A DNA stretch of 64,000 bases from Aureimonas psammosilenae (GCF_009176975.1 NZ_WEZG01000011.1:1-64000), one strand, 5' to 3'. Shown: positions 1 to 8,649, numbered from the stretch's first letter. Numbers and translations are program-made. The notes: generated by a model from the sequence alone, not told the origin.

Positions 1-767
1 CCGACTACTTCACCGGTACGGCCGGCCGTGAGAATGGCAAACTCCAGCGCTCGCGCACCTACCCCTTCGGCCTGCCGTAACTCGGCAACAAATGCACCGA
101 GATCGGCATAGGGCAGTGCCGCGTGGTGCTTCACCTTCGCGACCTTATTACGAGCCGGAAGAAGGTGATCCAGATGACCTTTCCAACGCGCCGGGTTCTG
201 ACCGTGGCGGTGTCTCCGCACCGTCGCCCAATCCAAGACGCTTTCGATACGGCCCCTCACACGGCTTGCTGTTTCCGGCTTGGCCGTCCAGATGGGCTCA
301 AGCACCTTCAGCACCAATCCGACATCTACCGCTGCAACGTCGAGGTCGCCGCAGATCGGGAAGACGTAGGTATCGAGCGTGGCGGTCCACTGCGCCGAAT
401 GCTTCGCGTTCTTCCACCCCGCCTTGTTGGCGGCGATGTACTTCTCCGCAGCGGTTTTGAACGTCATGCCCTTCAGTTCGGCTAGGCGGCGCTCCTGATC
501 TGCAGCTTGTCGAGTATCTATGGGGTCTGATCCCGCCATCAGCGTCCGGCGGCATTCCAGGGCTTTGTCGCGAGCCATCGCGAGCGTGACGGTATGGACC
601 GGCCCTAAACCCATCTTGCGAGCCTTGCCGTCACGCATGAACCTGAATAGCCACGACTTTGAACCGCCGGCCGCCACTTGCAGATAGAGGCCGTTACCGT
701 CCGCATAGACGCCTGGCTTGGTCATTTTCGAAACAGCGAGAGCCGACAGCTTGCTGGAAGAACGCAT
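1..767 (-). CDS. P4-type tyrosine integrase, 3' end cut by window edge
   Basis: The reverse strand is open from an ATG at 767 to the left edge, about 255 codons with no stop. The N-terminus has the DUF4102/P4-integrase arm-binding pattern (TKPGVYADGNGLYLQVA, then SWLFRF, KMGLGP and ARDKALECRR). A core-binding region follows (about residues 105-210), and the frame leaves the window at ILTAGRTGEV, which holds the first catalytic Arg of tyrosine recombinases. The rest of the catalytic domain lies outside. A GAGGG ribosome-binding site precedes the ATG. Integrases of this family integrate and excise genomic islands and prophages, so an element is expected to the left. Whether the gene is intact cannot be seen here. 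Confidence 0.88.
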   Translation of the reverse strand, partial: MRSSSKLSALAVSKMTKPGVYADGNGLYLQVAAGGSKSWLFRFMRDGKARKMGLGPVHTVTLAMARDKALECRRTLMAGSDPIDTRQAADQERRLAELKGMTFKTAAEKYIAANKAGWKNAKHSAQWTATLDTYVFPICGDLDVAAVDVGLVLKVLEPIWTAKPETASRVRGRIESVLDWATVRRHRHGQNPARWKGHLDHLLPARNKVAKVKHHAALPYADLGAFVAELRQAEGVGARALEFAILTAGRTGEVV

Positions 768-1104
768 GATGAACCCTCGCGCACAAATCTGCGCACAATT
801 CATCGTCGGATTTAGGCGGAACCGTGCGGACGTGTCCAGACGCCAAGCCTCTGCTCCATCACGTATTCCCGCGAAATCCCGGATAGGCCCGGAACAGTGC
901 GGATTAGGCGGAGGCGGACACCCCATCCGCCATCGTCGCTATATCATATCCAAGCCGTGAGATGGCCCTCGAAGCTGCTGTGGCCTCGGCCTTCACTCTT
1001 CGTGTCTGCTACCGAAAGCGATCTTGGTGATCGATCGGTCTCCGATGGGGCACTTCGGCGGATTTGCCCTATGTTTCCTCCTTGAATTGACGGGAGCACA
1101 TCCG
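768..1104. other. 337-bp intergenic region between integrase and resident genes
   Basis: No convincing gene or tRNA was found on either strand. It holds the GCGCACAA repeats, two near-copies of GGATT(T)AGGCGGA (808-820 and 901-912) and a GGCGGA/TCCGCC inverted repeat at 913-931. The bases CACCCCATCCGCCA at 919-932 resemble a tRNA-Ser 3' end. Together these suggest the end of an integrated element, but no att core can be proven without its partner copy. Confidence 0.4.
779..799. repeat. Two direct GCGCACAA repeats just upstream of the integrase
   Basis: GCGCACAA occurs at 779-786 and again at 791-798, a 12-base period, only 12 bases before the integrase start codon. The position suits an operator or recombinase/excisionase binding site in the integrase promoter. 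The repeat is seen directly; its role is inference. Confidence 0.45.
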
Positions 1105-1413
1105 ATGTCCGCCACAGACAGCCTCTTCTTTCCGCCGACGGGCGAGGAAAGCTCGTATTATCTTCTGGTCACGATCAGCGGTGCGAAGGGGGCCTTGCGG
1201 GGCCGCCCGACGATCCAGGCGCCGATCACGATTCCCGAAGGTGCCGATGCTGCGCCGGACTATCCCGAACGCGAAGGTGAACTCGCGGCGATCCTGAAGG
1301 AGGCGGGCGAGTTCGCGGCGGTGAACGGCTACCCCTTGCGCGTCAGCAAACCGGCGGAAGTCGACTTTCCGTCGGAACTCGGCACCTATGCCGAGCGGAA
1401 GCTGGACGACTGA
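1105..1413 (+). CDS. Hypothetical protein, 102 aa
   Basis: I do not recognise this protein. It is small, soluble and acidic at the C-terminus, with no signal peptide, membrane span or known motif. The ATG at 1105 was chosen because GGGAG sits a suitable distance upstream; an earlier in-frame ATG at 1024 has no comparable site. A central PEREGELAAILKEAGEF stretch could form a helix. It is the first resident-looking gene after the integrase and may be a cell-envelope or stress-associated unknown, but nothing in the sequence supports a specific role. Confidence 0.6.
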   Translation: MSATDSLFFPPTGEESSYYLLVTISGAKGALRGRPTIQAPITIPEGADAAPDYPEREGELAAILKEAGEFAAVNGYPLRVSKPAEVDFPSELGTYAERKLDD

Positions 1414-1522
1414 TCGGATCGTCGACCGTTTCGAACACCTTCATCGGGGCTCGGCTTTTCCCTTGGTTGAGCGCGCGTTCATCTGATCCGTGCGACTGAC
1501 CGGATCGCGTAAGGAATCTCGC

Positions 1523-2449
1523 ATGGCATCGGGACTGATCGCCCTTCTGGACGATGTTGCCGGGATCGCCAAGCTTGCCGCCGCTTCGCTCGACGATGTC
1601 GGCGCGGCGGCGGGACGGGCGAGCACGAAGGCGGCCGGCGTCGTGGTGGACGATGCGGCCGTGACGCCGCGCTATGTCGTGGGGCTCGCGCCGCAGCGGG
1701 AACTCCCGATCATCGCGAAGATCGCCCTCGGCTCCCTGCGCAACAAATTCCTGATCATTCTTCCCATCGCGCTGCTCCTCAGCGCCGTCGCGCCGTGGGC
1801 AATCACTCCCCTTCTCATGGTCGGCGGTCTGTATCTCTGCTTCGAGGGCGCCGAGAAGGTGCTGCAATGGTTGGGCGGCCACGAGGAGCATGGGCTGGAA
1901 GAAGTGGAATCCGGCGATCCGAAGAAGCTCGAAGACGCGAAGGTTTCGGGCGCCGTCAGGACGGATCTGATCCTTTCGGCTGAGATCATGGCCATCGCTC
2001 TTGCCGACGTGGCTTCGTCGCCGCTTCTGACGCAGGCGATCGTGCTTGCCGTGGTGGGTGTCGTGATGACGGTCGGCGTCTACGGCGTCGTCGCCTTGAT
2101 CGTGAAGGCTGACGATATCGGTCTCCACCTCGCCAAGAATGGACCCAAGGCGCTGAAAGGAGTCGGACGAGGGCTCGTGAAAGGCATGCCGGTGGCGATG
2201 CACTTCCTGTCGATCGTCGGCACGGCCGCGATGCTGTGGGTCGGTGGTGGCATTCTTCTCCACGGTGCTCAAACCTTGGGCTGGTCGTGGCCTGCTCACA
2301 CGGCCGAATATGCGGCCGAACTCGCCGGACATCACGCTCCCTTCGCCGGAGCGGCCGTCGCCTGGACGCTGTTCGCACTCGTGGCAGGCGTTGTCGGGCT
2401 TGCGGTGGGTAGTACGGTTGCCATCGCCAAGGAGAAACTGATCGGGTAG
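1523..2449 (+). CDS. DUF808 family (YedI-like) inner-membrane protein
   Basis: 308 residues beginning MASGLIALLDDVA, the typical start of the DUF808/YedI family, and placed after an AAGGAA ribosome-binding site; a few extra in-frame codons upstream are unlikely to be translated. There are several hydrophobic segments: about residues 72-108 (ILPIALLLSAVAPW and LLMVGGLYL), about 160-190, about 220-245, and a C-terminal one ending in VGLAVGSTVAIAKEKLIG. The family is predicted to be integral to the inner membrane and its biochemical role is not established. It stands alone, 73 bp before the transglycosylase gene. Confidence 0.87.
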   Translation: MASGLIALLDDVAGIAKLAAASLDDVGAAAGRASTKAAGVVVDDAAVTPRYVVGLAPQRELPIIAKIALGSLRNKFLIILPIALLLSAVAPWAITPLLMVGGLYLCFEGAEKVLQWLGGHEEHGLEEVESGDPKKLEDAKVSGAVRTDLILSAEIMAIALADVASSPLLTQAIVLAVVGVVMTVGVYGVVALIVKADDIGLHLAKNGPKALKGVGRGLVKGMPVAMHFLSIVGTAAMLWVGGGILLHGAQTLGWSWPAHTAEYAAELAGHHAPFAGAAVAWTLFALVAGVVGLAVGSTVAIAKEKLIG

Positions 2450-2521
2450 AACGTCGGACGCGCGTTGCGCCGCGTGAACGCGTTCAGAAAAAAGGCGGAA
2501 TCGCCGTTGCTGATCGCGAGT

Positions 2522-3265
2522 ATGACGATGCGGTCCGCCGGCCTCCCTCTTTCGATGCTTTGCGTGTTCGCAACTGTCACGCCTGCCTCGGCGCAGGACG
2601 GAGTGCCCCGCCCTGCGACGACCTTCGCCAAGGCGACGTGCCGAACCATCGCGGAGGAATCTGCCCGGCGGCTTCTGCCTTCGTCCTTCTTCGCGCGGCT
2701 GATCTGGCGTGAAAGCCTGTTCAATCCGGCTGCCGTCAGCCATCGCGGCGCGCAGGGCATCGCGCAGTTCATGCCGGCAACCGCGAAGGAGCGCGGCTTG
2801 GCGGACCCGTTCGACGCCCCCTCGTCGCTGATCGCGTCGGCCGGCTATCTCAGGAGCCTTCACGATCGGTTCGGAAGCCTCGGTCTGGCGGCGGCCGCCT
2901 ATAATGCCGGGCCGAACCGGGTGGATGCATGGATGAGCGGACGGGCCACGCTGCCGCTCGAAACGCGCGAATATGTGTTGTGGATCACGGGCCATCCGCC
3001 CGAAACATGGCGCGACACAACGAAGGAACTGGCGCTCCTGCCCATCGCCGATGGCATGCCGTTTTCGACTGCCTGCGAAAAGCTCGCGGCGCGCGGCCTC
3101 ACCGCCAAGCTGCCGGACAAGACGCTTCGGCCGGCGGTCTGGCAGAAAATGTTTGCGGCCGGTCTTGGCATCGTGCAGGTGAAGGCCTCGAAGCCTGGCC
3201 GCATCCGGGTCGTGATCGAAACGGGGCAGTCCGGCTCGAGTAAACCATCCGCGCGCGCCAGATGA
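2522..3265 (+). CDS. Periplasmic lytic transglycosylase, SLT domain
   Basis: The 247-residue product starts with a signal peptide ending near TPASAQDG. The soluble lytic transglycosylase domain spans about residues 50-160. It has the catalytic-Glu motif RES (Glu64), GAQGIAQFMPATA, and AAAAYNAGPNRV, the hallmark of goose-type/SLT enzymes that cleave the MurNAc-GlcNAc bond to give 1,6-anhydro ends. About 90 residues follow with no recognised domain. The start is uncertain: in-frame TTG (2465) and GTG (2474) codons lie upstream, and no strong ribosome-binding site precedes 2522. The DUF2939 gene begins 24 bp downstream and may be co-transcribed. Confidence 0.85.
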   Translation: MTMRSAGLPLSMLCVFATVTPASAQDGVPRPATTFAKATCRTIAEESARRLLPSSFFARLIWRESLFNPAAVSHRGAQGIAQFMPATAKERGLADPFDAPSSLIASAGYLRSLHDRFGSLGLAAAAYNAGPNRVDAWMSGRATLPLETREYVLWITGHPPETWRDTTKELALLPIADGMPFSTACEKLAARGLTAKLPDKTLRPAVWQKMFAAGLGIVQVKASKPGRIRVVIETGQSGSSKPSARAR

Positions 3266-3289
3266 ACGGCTTCGTTTTCGGAGCAGGCG

Positions 3290-3913
3290 ATGCGCAAATG
3301 GGTTTGGGCGACGGCGGTCGCCGTGATGCTTGGCGTAGGCTATGTGGCGTGGCCCTTCGTGGGCATGGCGCAATTGGCCGGTGCGGTGCATTCACGTGAC
3401 GCTGCCGACATCCTGGCGCGTGTCGACATCGCATCGGTTCGCCGGTCACTGCTCAACCAGATGCTCGACGAGGCGACCCGCGACACGGATGTCGCCAAGC
3501 GGCTCGGCCATCTCGGACGGCGCGCGGCGGTCGGTTTCGCACAGACGGTTCTCGATGCGCAATTCGCCCGTTTCATCAACGACGATGCCGTCCGGGTCAT
3601 CCTGTCCGATGGCCGCCTGCCCCCCGATGTCGAGAATGCCGCGCAAGGCCGAGATGGCGGTTCGGGTTCGAGCGATCTGCATTTCGCGCGCCTGCCGGAA
3701 AGCCCGTTGCGCTACCTGCAGGATTGGCGGTTCCGCTCGCCGATCACCTTCGAGGCCACGATCGGGGAAGAAGCGGAGCCGGGGAGATGGGTCGAGTTGC
3801 GCCTGCGTCGGACGGGAACGACATGGATTCTGACGGGCATACGGCTGCCCGCCGGCATCATCGATCAACTGAAGCCCGTCATTCGCGACAAGCTTCGCGA
3901 AGCCGGCTTGTGA
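3290..3913 (+). CDS. DUF2939 domain protein
   Basis: 207 residues with an N-terminal membrane anchor or uncleaved signal (WVWATAVAVMLGVGYVAW), followed by LAGAVHSRDAADILARVDIASVRRSL. The latter is the DUF2939 pattern, in which a short helix counts through 'active' and 'domain' residues before an Arg-rich segment. The C-terminal part (about 140-207) is beta-rich with WVELRLRRTG. The function of the family is unknown; location is probably the periplasmic face of the inner membrane. It follows the transglycosylase closely on the same strand and converges on the kinase gene, 24 bp away. Confidence 0.78.
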   Translation: MRKWVWATAVAVMLGVGYVAWPFVGMAQLAGAVHSRDAADILARVDIASVRRSLLNQMLDEATRDTDVAKRLGHLGRRAAVGFAQTVLDAQFARFINDDAVRVILSDGRLPPDVENAAQGRDGGSGSSDLHFARLPESPLRYLQDWRFRSPITFEATIGEEAEPGRWVELRLRRTGTTWILTGIRLPAGIIDQLKPVIRDKLREAGL

Positions 3914-3937
3914 CAGCCCTGCGCTCGCCCCTCCCCG

Positions 3938-6900
3938 TTACCCTTCCGCGATCAGGCTTTTGATCCTGTTGGCCAGTTGCTCCATCGCGAATGGCTTGGT
4001 CACGACGTGCATTCCGGCATCGAGATTACCGTTTCCGACAACGGCATTCTCGGCATAGCCTGTCACGAAAAGTACCTTCAGGTCCGGTCGTGACACGCGG
4101 GCGGCGTCGGCCATCTGACGGCCGTTCATGCCGCCCGGCAGTCCGACATCGCTGACCAGAAGATCGATCCGCACGTCCGACTGCAGGATCGCGAGGCCAG
4201 TGCGACCGTCTTCCGCTTCCAGCGCTTTGTAGCCGAGGTCCTCCAGCACATCGAGGATCAGCATTCGAACGAGCGGTTCATCGTCCACGACGAGAACCGT
4301 TTCGCCGGCTTCGGCTCTCGGCGCATCCGCAAGGTCGGGAACCGCTTCCAGTTCGTCCGCCGCCCCGACATGGCGGGGCAGCAGCAGGCTGATCGTGGAG
4401 CCGACATCCACGGTGGAGTGAATGCGCGCTTGTCCGCCCGACTGGCGCGCGAAGCCGTAGATCATGGACAGACCGAGCCCGGTGCCGACGCCGAGCGGCT
4501 TGGTGGTGAAGAAGGGCTCGAACGCCTTTTCCACCACCTCCGGCGTCATGCCGGTGCCGTTGTCGGAAACGCTCAGCGAGACGTACTGCCCGGGCGGCAG
4601 ATCACGTTCCAACGCGGCGTGCTCGTCCAGCCGTCGGTTCGTGGTCTCGATGGTGATGCGCCCGCCGTCCGGCAGCGCGTCGCGGGCGTTGATGCAAAGG
4701 TTGAGAAGCGCGTTCTCGAGCTGGTTGGGATCGACCAGCGTCATCCACAAATCGTCGGAAGCGGCGACCTCGACGCTGATGCTCGGCCCCACGGTGCGAC
4801 GAACGAGATCCTCCATGCCGAACACGAGGCGGTTGACGTCCGTGGGCTTCGGGTCGAGCGTTTGCCGGCGGGAAAAGGCCAGGAGCCGGTGCGTCAGCGC
4901 CGCTGCCCGTTTCGCCGCTCCCGTCGCGCCGTTGATGTATCGCGCGATGTCTTCGGTTCGCCCCTGCGATATGCGGGTCGACAGGAGTTCCAGGCTGCCG
5001 GAAATTCCGGCCAGCAGATTGTTGAAGTCGTGCGCGATGCCACCTGTCAGTTGCCCGACCGCTTCCATCTTCTGCGACTGCCGCAGGGCCTCCTCGGCCC
5101 TGACCAGAGCGTTCGCCTGCGACCTCATCTCCGTGATGTCCCGGATGGAGGAATAGATCACGCCGTTACGCGGAACCGAGTTCCACGAGAACCAGCGGTA
5201 AGATCCGTCCTTCGAGCGATAGCGGTTCTCGAAGGCAAGTTGCGCGTGACCACGCGCCAGATCGGCGAAGGCGGCCAGCGTCCGTTCGGCATCTTCCGGA
5301 TGCACGAGGTCGAGGCATGTGGTGGCCTTCAGCTCTGCCTCGTCCCATCCAAGGGTGGCGGTCCAGGCCGGATTGATGCTGAGAAGGCGTCCGGAAAGAT
5401 CGGCGACGCAGAGCAGGTCCGTCGATGCCTGCCAGATCTGGTCGCGTTCGGCCGTCCGTGCGGCGACCTGATCTTCCAGCGTTTCGTTCATCGCGGCAAG
5501 CGCCCGCGCCGCCGCGAGTTGCTCCGTGACATCGGTATTCGTGCCGAACCAGCGCACGACCTCACCATCGGCGTTCCTGATCGGCACGACCCGCGTTAGG
5601 AACGGCCGATATCCGCCGTCGGACGCCTTCATCTGAAAGGTCATGTCGAACGGCTCGCCGGTGGCCAGAGAATGGCGCCAGCGCTCGGTGACGGTCGGCA
5701 GGATCGCCGGCTCGGGCACGCTCAGCCAGCCGTCGCCCTCCATCGTCTCTGGCGTGCCCCCGGTGTAATCGTACCACCGTCGATTGAACCAGTAGATCCG
5801 GCCGTCGGCATCCGCCATCCAGCAGAGGATTGGAATGTTGTCGGCGAGAGCCTGGAACTCGGCAGCCTGCTCGCGCAGCATCGCCGCCGTGCGGTCGCGC
5901 TCTTCCGCGATGGCACGCCGTTCGTCGACATCGATCAGAACGCCGGGAAAGCGAAGCGGCGTCCCATCCGGCGCACGGTCGACGCGGCCGTTCGCCTCGA
6001 TCCAGTAATACCGGCCGTCCTCGCGCCGCACCCGGTACTGATGGGCGTAGGCCCCTCCCCGTTCGATGGACAGACGAATCGCTTCGGCGAGGCCAGCGCT
6101 GTCGTCCGGGTGAACCGTTTCCACCACCTGGGCAAGGCTCAGTCCAACGCGGCCGAGGGCCGGATCGAGACCGAAATTGCGTGCGAAAGCTTCGTCCACC
6201 GTGAAGCGGTCGGTGGGCAGGTCCCAGACCCATGTGCCGATGATCGCCCCGGCCGAAAGCGCGAGCTGAACGCGCTCGACATTCTCGCGCGCCAGGGCCT
6301 CGCTTTCGCGAAGACGGCGGTCGACCTCCATCCGTTCGGTGATGTCGAGTTCCACCACGACGCCGCCGATGATGTTGTTCTCGCCGTCGCGAATGGGCGC
6401 GCCGTTGTTGAGGAACATCCGGCGGCCGGCCCCGTCGAAGCGCTCGATCTCCACGAGTTCGTCGCGCACCGTTTCGCCGTGAAGGATGGCGCGCGACATC
6501 GCCCAGTCCTCGGCCTTCAGGCGCTGTCCGGTATCTGGATAATAGCCGACCCAGTTCGCGTAGCCGCTCCAGTCGTCGGTCTCCGGCGGAACGCCCCAGA
6601 TCTCGCGATTGGCGACGTTGTCGCGCAGGATGCGCCCTTTCGCGTCGGCGATGATGGCTCCGACCGGAAGGGCGTCCAGGGTCGCGGAAAAGAAGGCCTC
6701 GCTGCGACGAAGCTGTTCCTCGTCTTTCAGCCGGCGCCGTTCGGCGAGAACGCGCTCGGTGGTTTCGTTGGTGAAGATGAAAAGCCCGGCGATCTCGCCG
6801 TGCTCGCCGAGCACGCGGGAATAGGAAAAAGACCACCAGGTGTCCTCGGCCCCCCGATCCGTATCGAGCTTCCAGGGAAGGTTCACGAAACGGCGGCTGC

Positions 6901-7231
6901 GTCCGGCGAATGCTTCGTCGATGATCGGCTTGGCCTGCTCCCACCCATCCGCCCAGACGACGTCGAACCGCTCCCCCATCGCCCACGGCAGACGGGGTCC
7001 GAGAAGCGGAAAGTAGGTGTCGTTGAAAAAGAAGCTGAGGTCCGGTCCCCAGGCCAGGATCATGGATTCGGGCGAGTTCAGGATCAGGCTGAGTGCCGAC
7101 TTGAACGCCGGCGACCAGTCTTCCGGCTTGCCAAGCGGATGGTTCGACCAGTCGCGGTTGCGGATCATCTGCGCCGCTTCGCCGCCGCCGTCGAGAAACG
7201 ACAAAGGGTCCGTCATGAAGGAGTTCGGCAT
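3938..7231 (-). CDS. Multi-PAS hybrid sensor histidine kinase with receiver domain
   Basis: 1097 residues, no clear membrane span, so probably cytoplasmic. In order: about five PAS/PAC units (roughly 30-160, 175-300, 310-445, 455-590, 600-720), a HisKA domain with LTGGIAHDFNNLLA (phosphoacceptor His734), an HATPase_c domain (with GTGLGLSMIYGF), and a C-terminal receiver starting ETVLVVDDEP with phosphoacceptor Asp1028 and the switch Thr/Lys (LFVTGY, TKPF). A cytosolic kinase that reads several small-molecule, redox or light cues is the simplest reading, but none of the PAS units shows a cofactor motif I can assign. No response regulator or HPt gene is adjacent, so its output is unknown. A second ATG at residue 6 is possible. 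Confidence 0.92.
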   Translation of the reverse strand: MPNSFMTDPLSFLDGGGEAAQMIRNRDWSNHPLGKPEDWSPAFKSALSLILNSPESMILAWGPDLSFFFNDTYFPLLGPRLPWAMGERFDVVWADGWEQAKPIIDEAFAGRSRRFVNLPWKLDTDRGAEDTWWSFSYSRVLGEHGEIAGLFIFTNETTERVLAERRRLKDEEQLRRSEAFFSATLDALPVGAIIADAKGRILRDNVANREIWGVPPETDDWSGYANWVGYYPDTGQRLKAEDWAMSRAILHGETVRDELVEIERFDGAGRRMFLNNGAPIRDGENNIIGGVVVELDITERMEVDRRLRESEALARENVERVQLALSAGAIIGTWVWDLPTDRFTVDEAFARNFGLDPALGRVGLSLAQVVETVHPDDSAGLAEAIRLSIERGGAYAHQYRVRREDGRYYWIEANGRVDRAPDGTPLRFPGVLIDVDERRAIAEERDRTAAMLREQAAEFQALADNIPILCWMADADGRIYWFNRRWYDYTGGTPETMEGDGWLSVPEPAILPTVTERWRHSLATGEPFDMTFQMKASDGGYRPFLTRVVPIRNADGEVVRWFGTNTDVTEQLAAARALAAMNETLEDQVAARTAERDQIWQASTDLLCVADLSGRLLSINPAWTATLGWDEAELKATTCLDLVHPEDAERTLAAFADLARGHAQLAFENRYRSKDGSYRWFSWNSVPRNGVIYSSIRDITEMRSQANALVRAEEALRQSQKMEAVGQLTGGIAHDFNNLLAGISGSLELLSTRISQGRTEDIARYINGATGAAKRAAALTHRLLAFSRRQTLDPKPTDVNRLVFGMEDLVRRTVGPSISVEVAASDDLWMTLVDPNQLENALLNLCINARDALPDGGRITIETTNRRLDEHAALERDLPPGQYVSLSVSDNGTGMTPEVVEKAFEPFFTTKPLGVGTGLGLSMIYGFARQSGGQARIHSTVDVGSTISLLLPRHVGAADELEAVPDLADAPRAEAGETVLVVDDEPLVRMLILDVLEDLGYKALEAEDGRTGLAILQSDVRIDLLVSDVGLPGGMNGRQMADAARVSRPDLKVLFVTGYAENAVVGNGNLDAGMHVVTKPFAMEQLANRIKSLIAEG

Positions 7232-7476
7232 CCGATCCGTTTCACCGCGATGACCCGCGTCGAAGACATCGGGGACGGGTCTCCATGCGGCGGCGCGATA
7301 GGTCCGTCAAGCGGATCGCGGAGCCATTCCTGCGTCCATCGCGATGTTCGCCAAGCGAATGCCCGCAGGGCGCGCTATTCCCCCGAAGACCTTGAACCAT
7401 TGCTCGTCGGTGAAGATATCTCAGCCATGCTGCCGTTCGTTTGTGCCGGCGGCGCAAGGAGGAAAGGCGGCGATCC

Positions 7477-7656
7477 ATGTCCAACATCGAGCCGAACATC
7501 ATCGACCCTGGCAAGGGCCCGATCCCGCCGACGATCGACCCGAACGGCGATGGGCTTGTCGAACCGGACGATGTTCGGGAGCCCGACAGCGACAATCCGC
7601 CCATCGAGCCGGACCCCGAGGAAGGCGGTCACGGAACGCCGCCTTTGCGCAACTGA
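7477..7656 (+). CDS. Small acidic Pro/Asp-rich protein with EF-hand-like loop, 59 aa
   Basis: Starts MSNIEPNIIDPGKG after a strong AGGAGG site, which decides the start. More than a third of the residues are Pro, Asp, Glu or Gly, so it is probably disordered. The segment DPNGDGLVEPDD fits the 12-residue calcium-binding loop of EF-hands (D1, N3, D5, G6, V8, E9, D12), though the flanking prolines argue against normal flanking helices. No signal peptide. It lies between the divergent kinase gene and the convergent qor gene. The function is unknown; calcium binding is inference. Confidence 0.6.
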   Translation: MSNIEPNIIDPGKGPIPPTIDPNGDGLVEPDDVREPDSDNPPIEPDPEEGGHGTPPLRN

Positions 7657-7671
7657 GGTCTGCTTCAGCGT

Positions 7672-8649
7672 TCAGTCGATCGTGAAGATGGTCGCGCCGG
7701 TCGTGGCGCGGCTTTCCAAATGGCGGTGGGCTTCCGCCGCCTTTTCCAGCGGGTATCGCTGATCGATCCGGACTTTCACGTCGCCTGACCGGATCACCTC
7801 GAACAATGCCTCCGAGGACTCCTCCAGTTCGGCCCGATCCAGCGTATAGCCGAACAGGCTGGGACGCGTGGCGAAGAGGGAGCCCTTCTGGTTGAGGATC
7901 GCCAGATCGATCTCCGGCAGCTTGCCGGACGACTGGCCGAAGCTGGCCCAAAGGCCCCGAGGCCGCAGGCAGTCGAGACTGCCGGGAAACGTGTCCTTGC
8001 CGACCGAATCGTAGACCACATCGCATTTGCGTCCGTCCGTGATTTCACGGACGCGCTCCACGAAGTTTTCCTCGCGATAATTGATGACATGATCGTAGCC
8101 ATGCGCGAGGGCGAGTTCGCATTTCTCCTTCGAGCCGGCCGTGCCGATCACCGTCGCGCCGAGACGCTTCGCCCATTGCCCTGCGATCAACCCGACGCCG
8201 CCGGCGGCGGCGTGGAACAGCACCACGGTTCCTTTCTGGACCTGGAAGGTGCGGCGCAGAAGATATTCGGCCGTCATGCCTTTCAGCATCGATGCCGCCG
8301 CGGTCTGCGCATCGACCCCGTCCGGCAGCTTCACCGCTTTCTCGGCATCCACCGTCACGTGTTCCGCATAGGTGCCGTTGCCGGCCGTGTACCCGACCTG
8401 ATCGCCTTTCGCGAAACGCGTCACGCCTTCGCCGACCTCGATCACCGTGCCCGCCCCCTCCTTGCCGAGCACGAAGGGCATCGTGTCAGACTTGTAGAGG
8501 CCGGTGCGGAAGTAGACGTCGATGAAATTCAGTCCGGCGGCATCCTGCCGCACCAGAACCTGCCCCGGGCCGGGACGCGGAGTTTCGCGATCTTCCAGTT
8601 GAAGGACTTCCGGTCCCCCGATCTCGCGAACGACGACAGCCTTGCTCAC
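7672..8649 (-). CDS. qor: NADPH:quinone oxidoreductase, zinc-free MDR family
   Basis: 325 residues, full length for QOR. The N-terminal GroES-like half has GPGQVLVRQDAAGLNFIDVYFRTGLY, and the Rossmann half has the nucleotide-binding AAAGGVGLIAGQWAKRLGA (about 148-166). The catalytic zinc ligands of alcohol dehydrogenases are absent, as expected for quinone oxidoreductases, which reduce quinones with NADPH. The start is GTG at 8649 and overlaps the pcs stop by four bases (GTGA), so translation is probably coupled to pcs. Confidence 0.9.
   Translation of the reverse strand: MSKAVVVREIGGPEVLQLEDRETPRPGPGQVLVRQDAAGLNFIDVYFRTGLYKSDTMPFVLGKEGAGTVIEVGEGVTRFAKGDQVGYTAGNGTYAEHVTVDAEKAVKLPDGVDAQTAAASMLKGMTAEYLLRRTFQVQKGTVVLFHAAAGGVGLIAGQWAKRLGATVIGTAGSKEKCELALAHGYDHVINYREENFVERVREITDGRKCDVVYDSVGKDTFPGSLDCLRPRGLWASFGQSSGKLPEIDLAILNQKGSLFATRPSLFGYTLDRAELEESSEALFEVIRSGDVKVRIDQRYPLEKAAEAHRHLESRATTGATIFTID

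Noticed and set aside
92-555. Several short open frames on both strands inside the integrase region
   Set aside because: They are out of frame with the continuous integrase reading from 767 to the left edge, which has clear family motifs; they are shadows.
768-1104. tRNA gene next to the integrase
   Set aside because: No cloverleaf or T-loop could be built on either strand; only a tRNA-Ser-like 3' end.
1343-3391. A 682-codon open frame antisense to the DUF808 and transglycosylase genes
   Set aside because: Arg/His-rich composition typical of antisense frames in high-GC DNA, and both opposite-strand genes have recognisable families.
5672-7762. A 696-codon frame antisense to the hybrid kinase
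   Set aside because: No domain, poor composition, fully covered by the kinase coding sequence.
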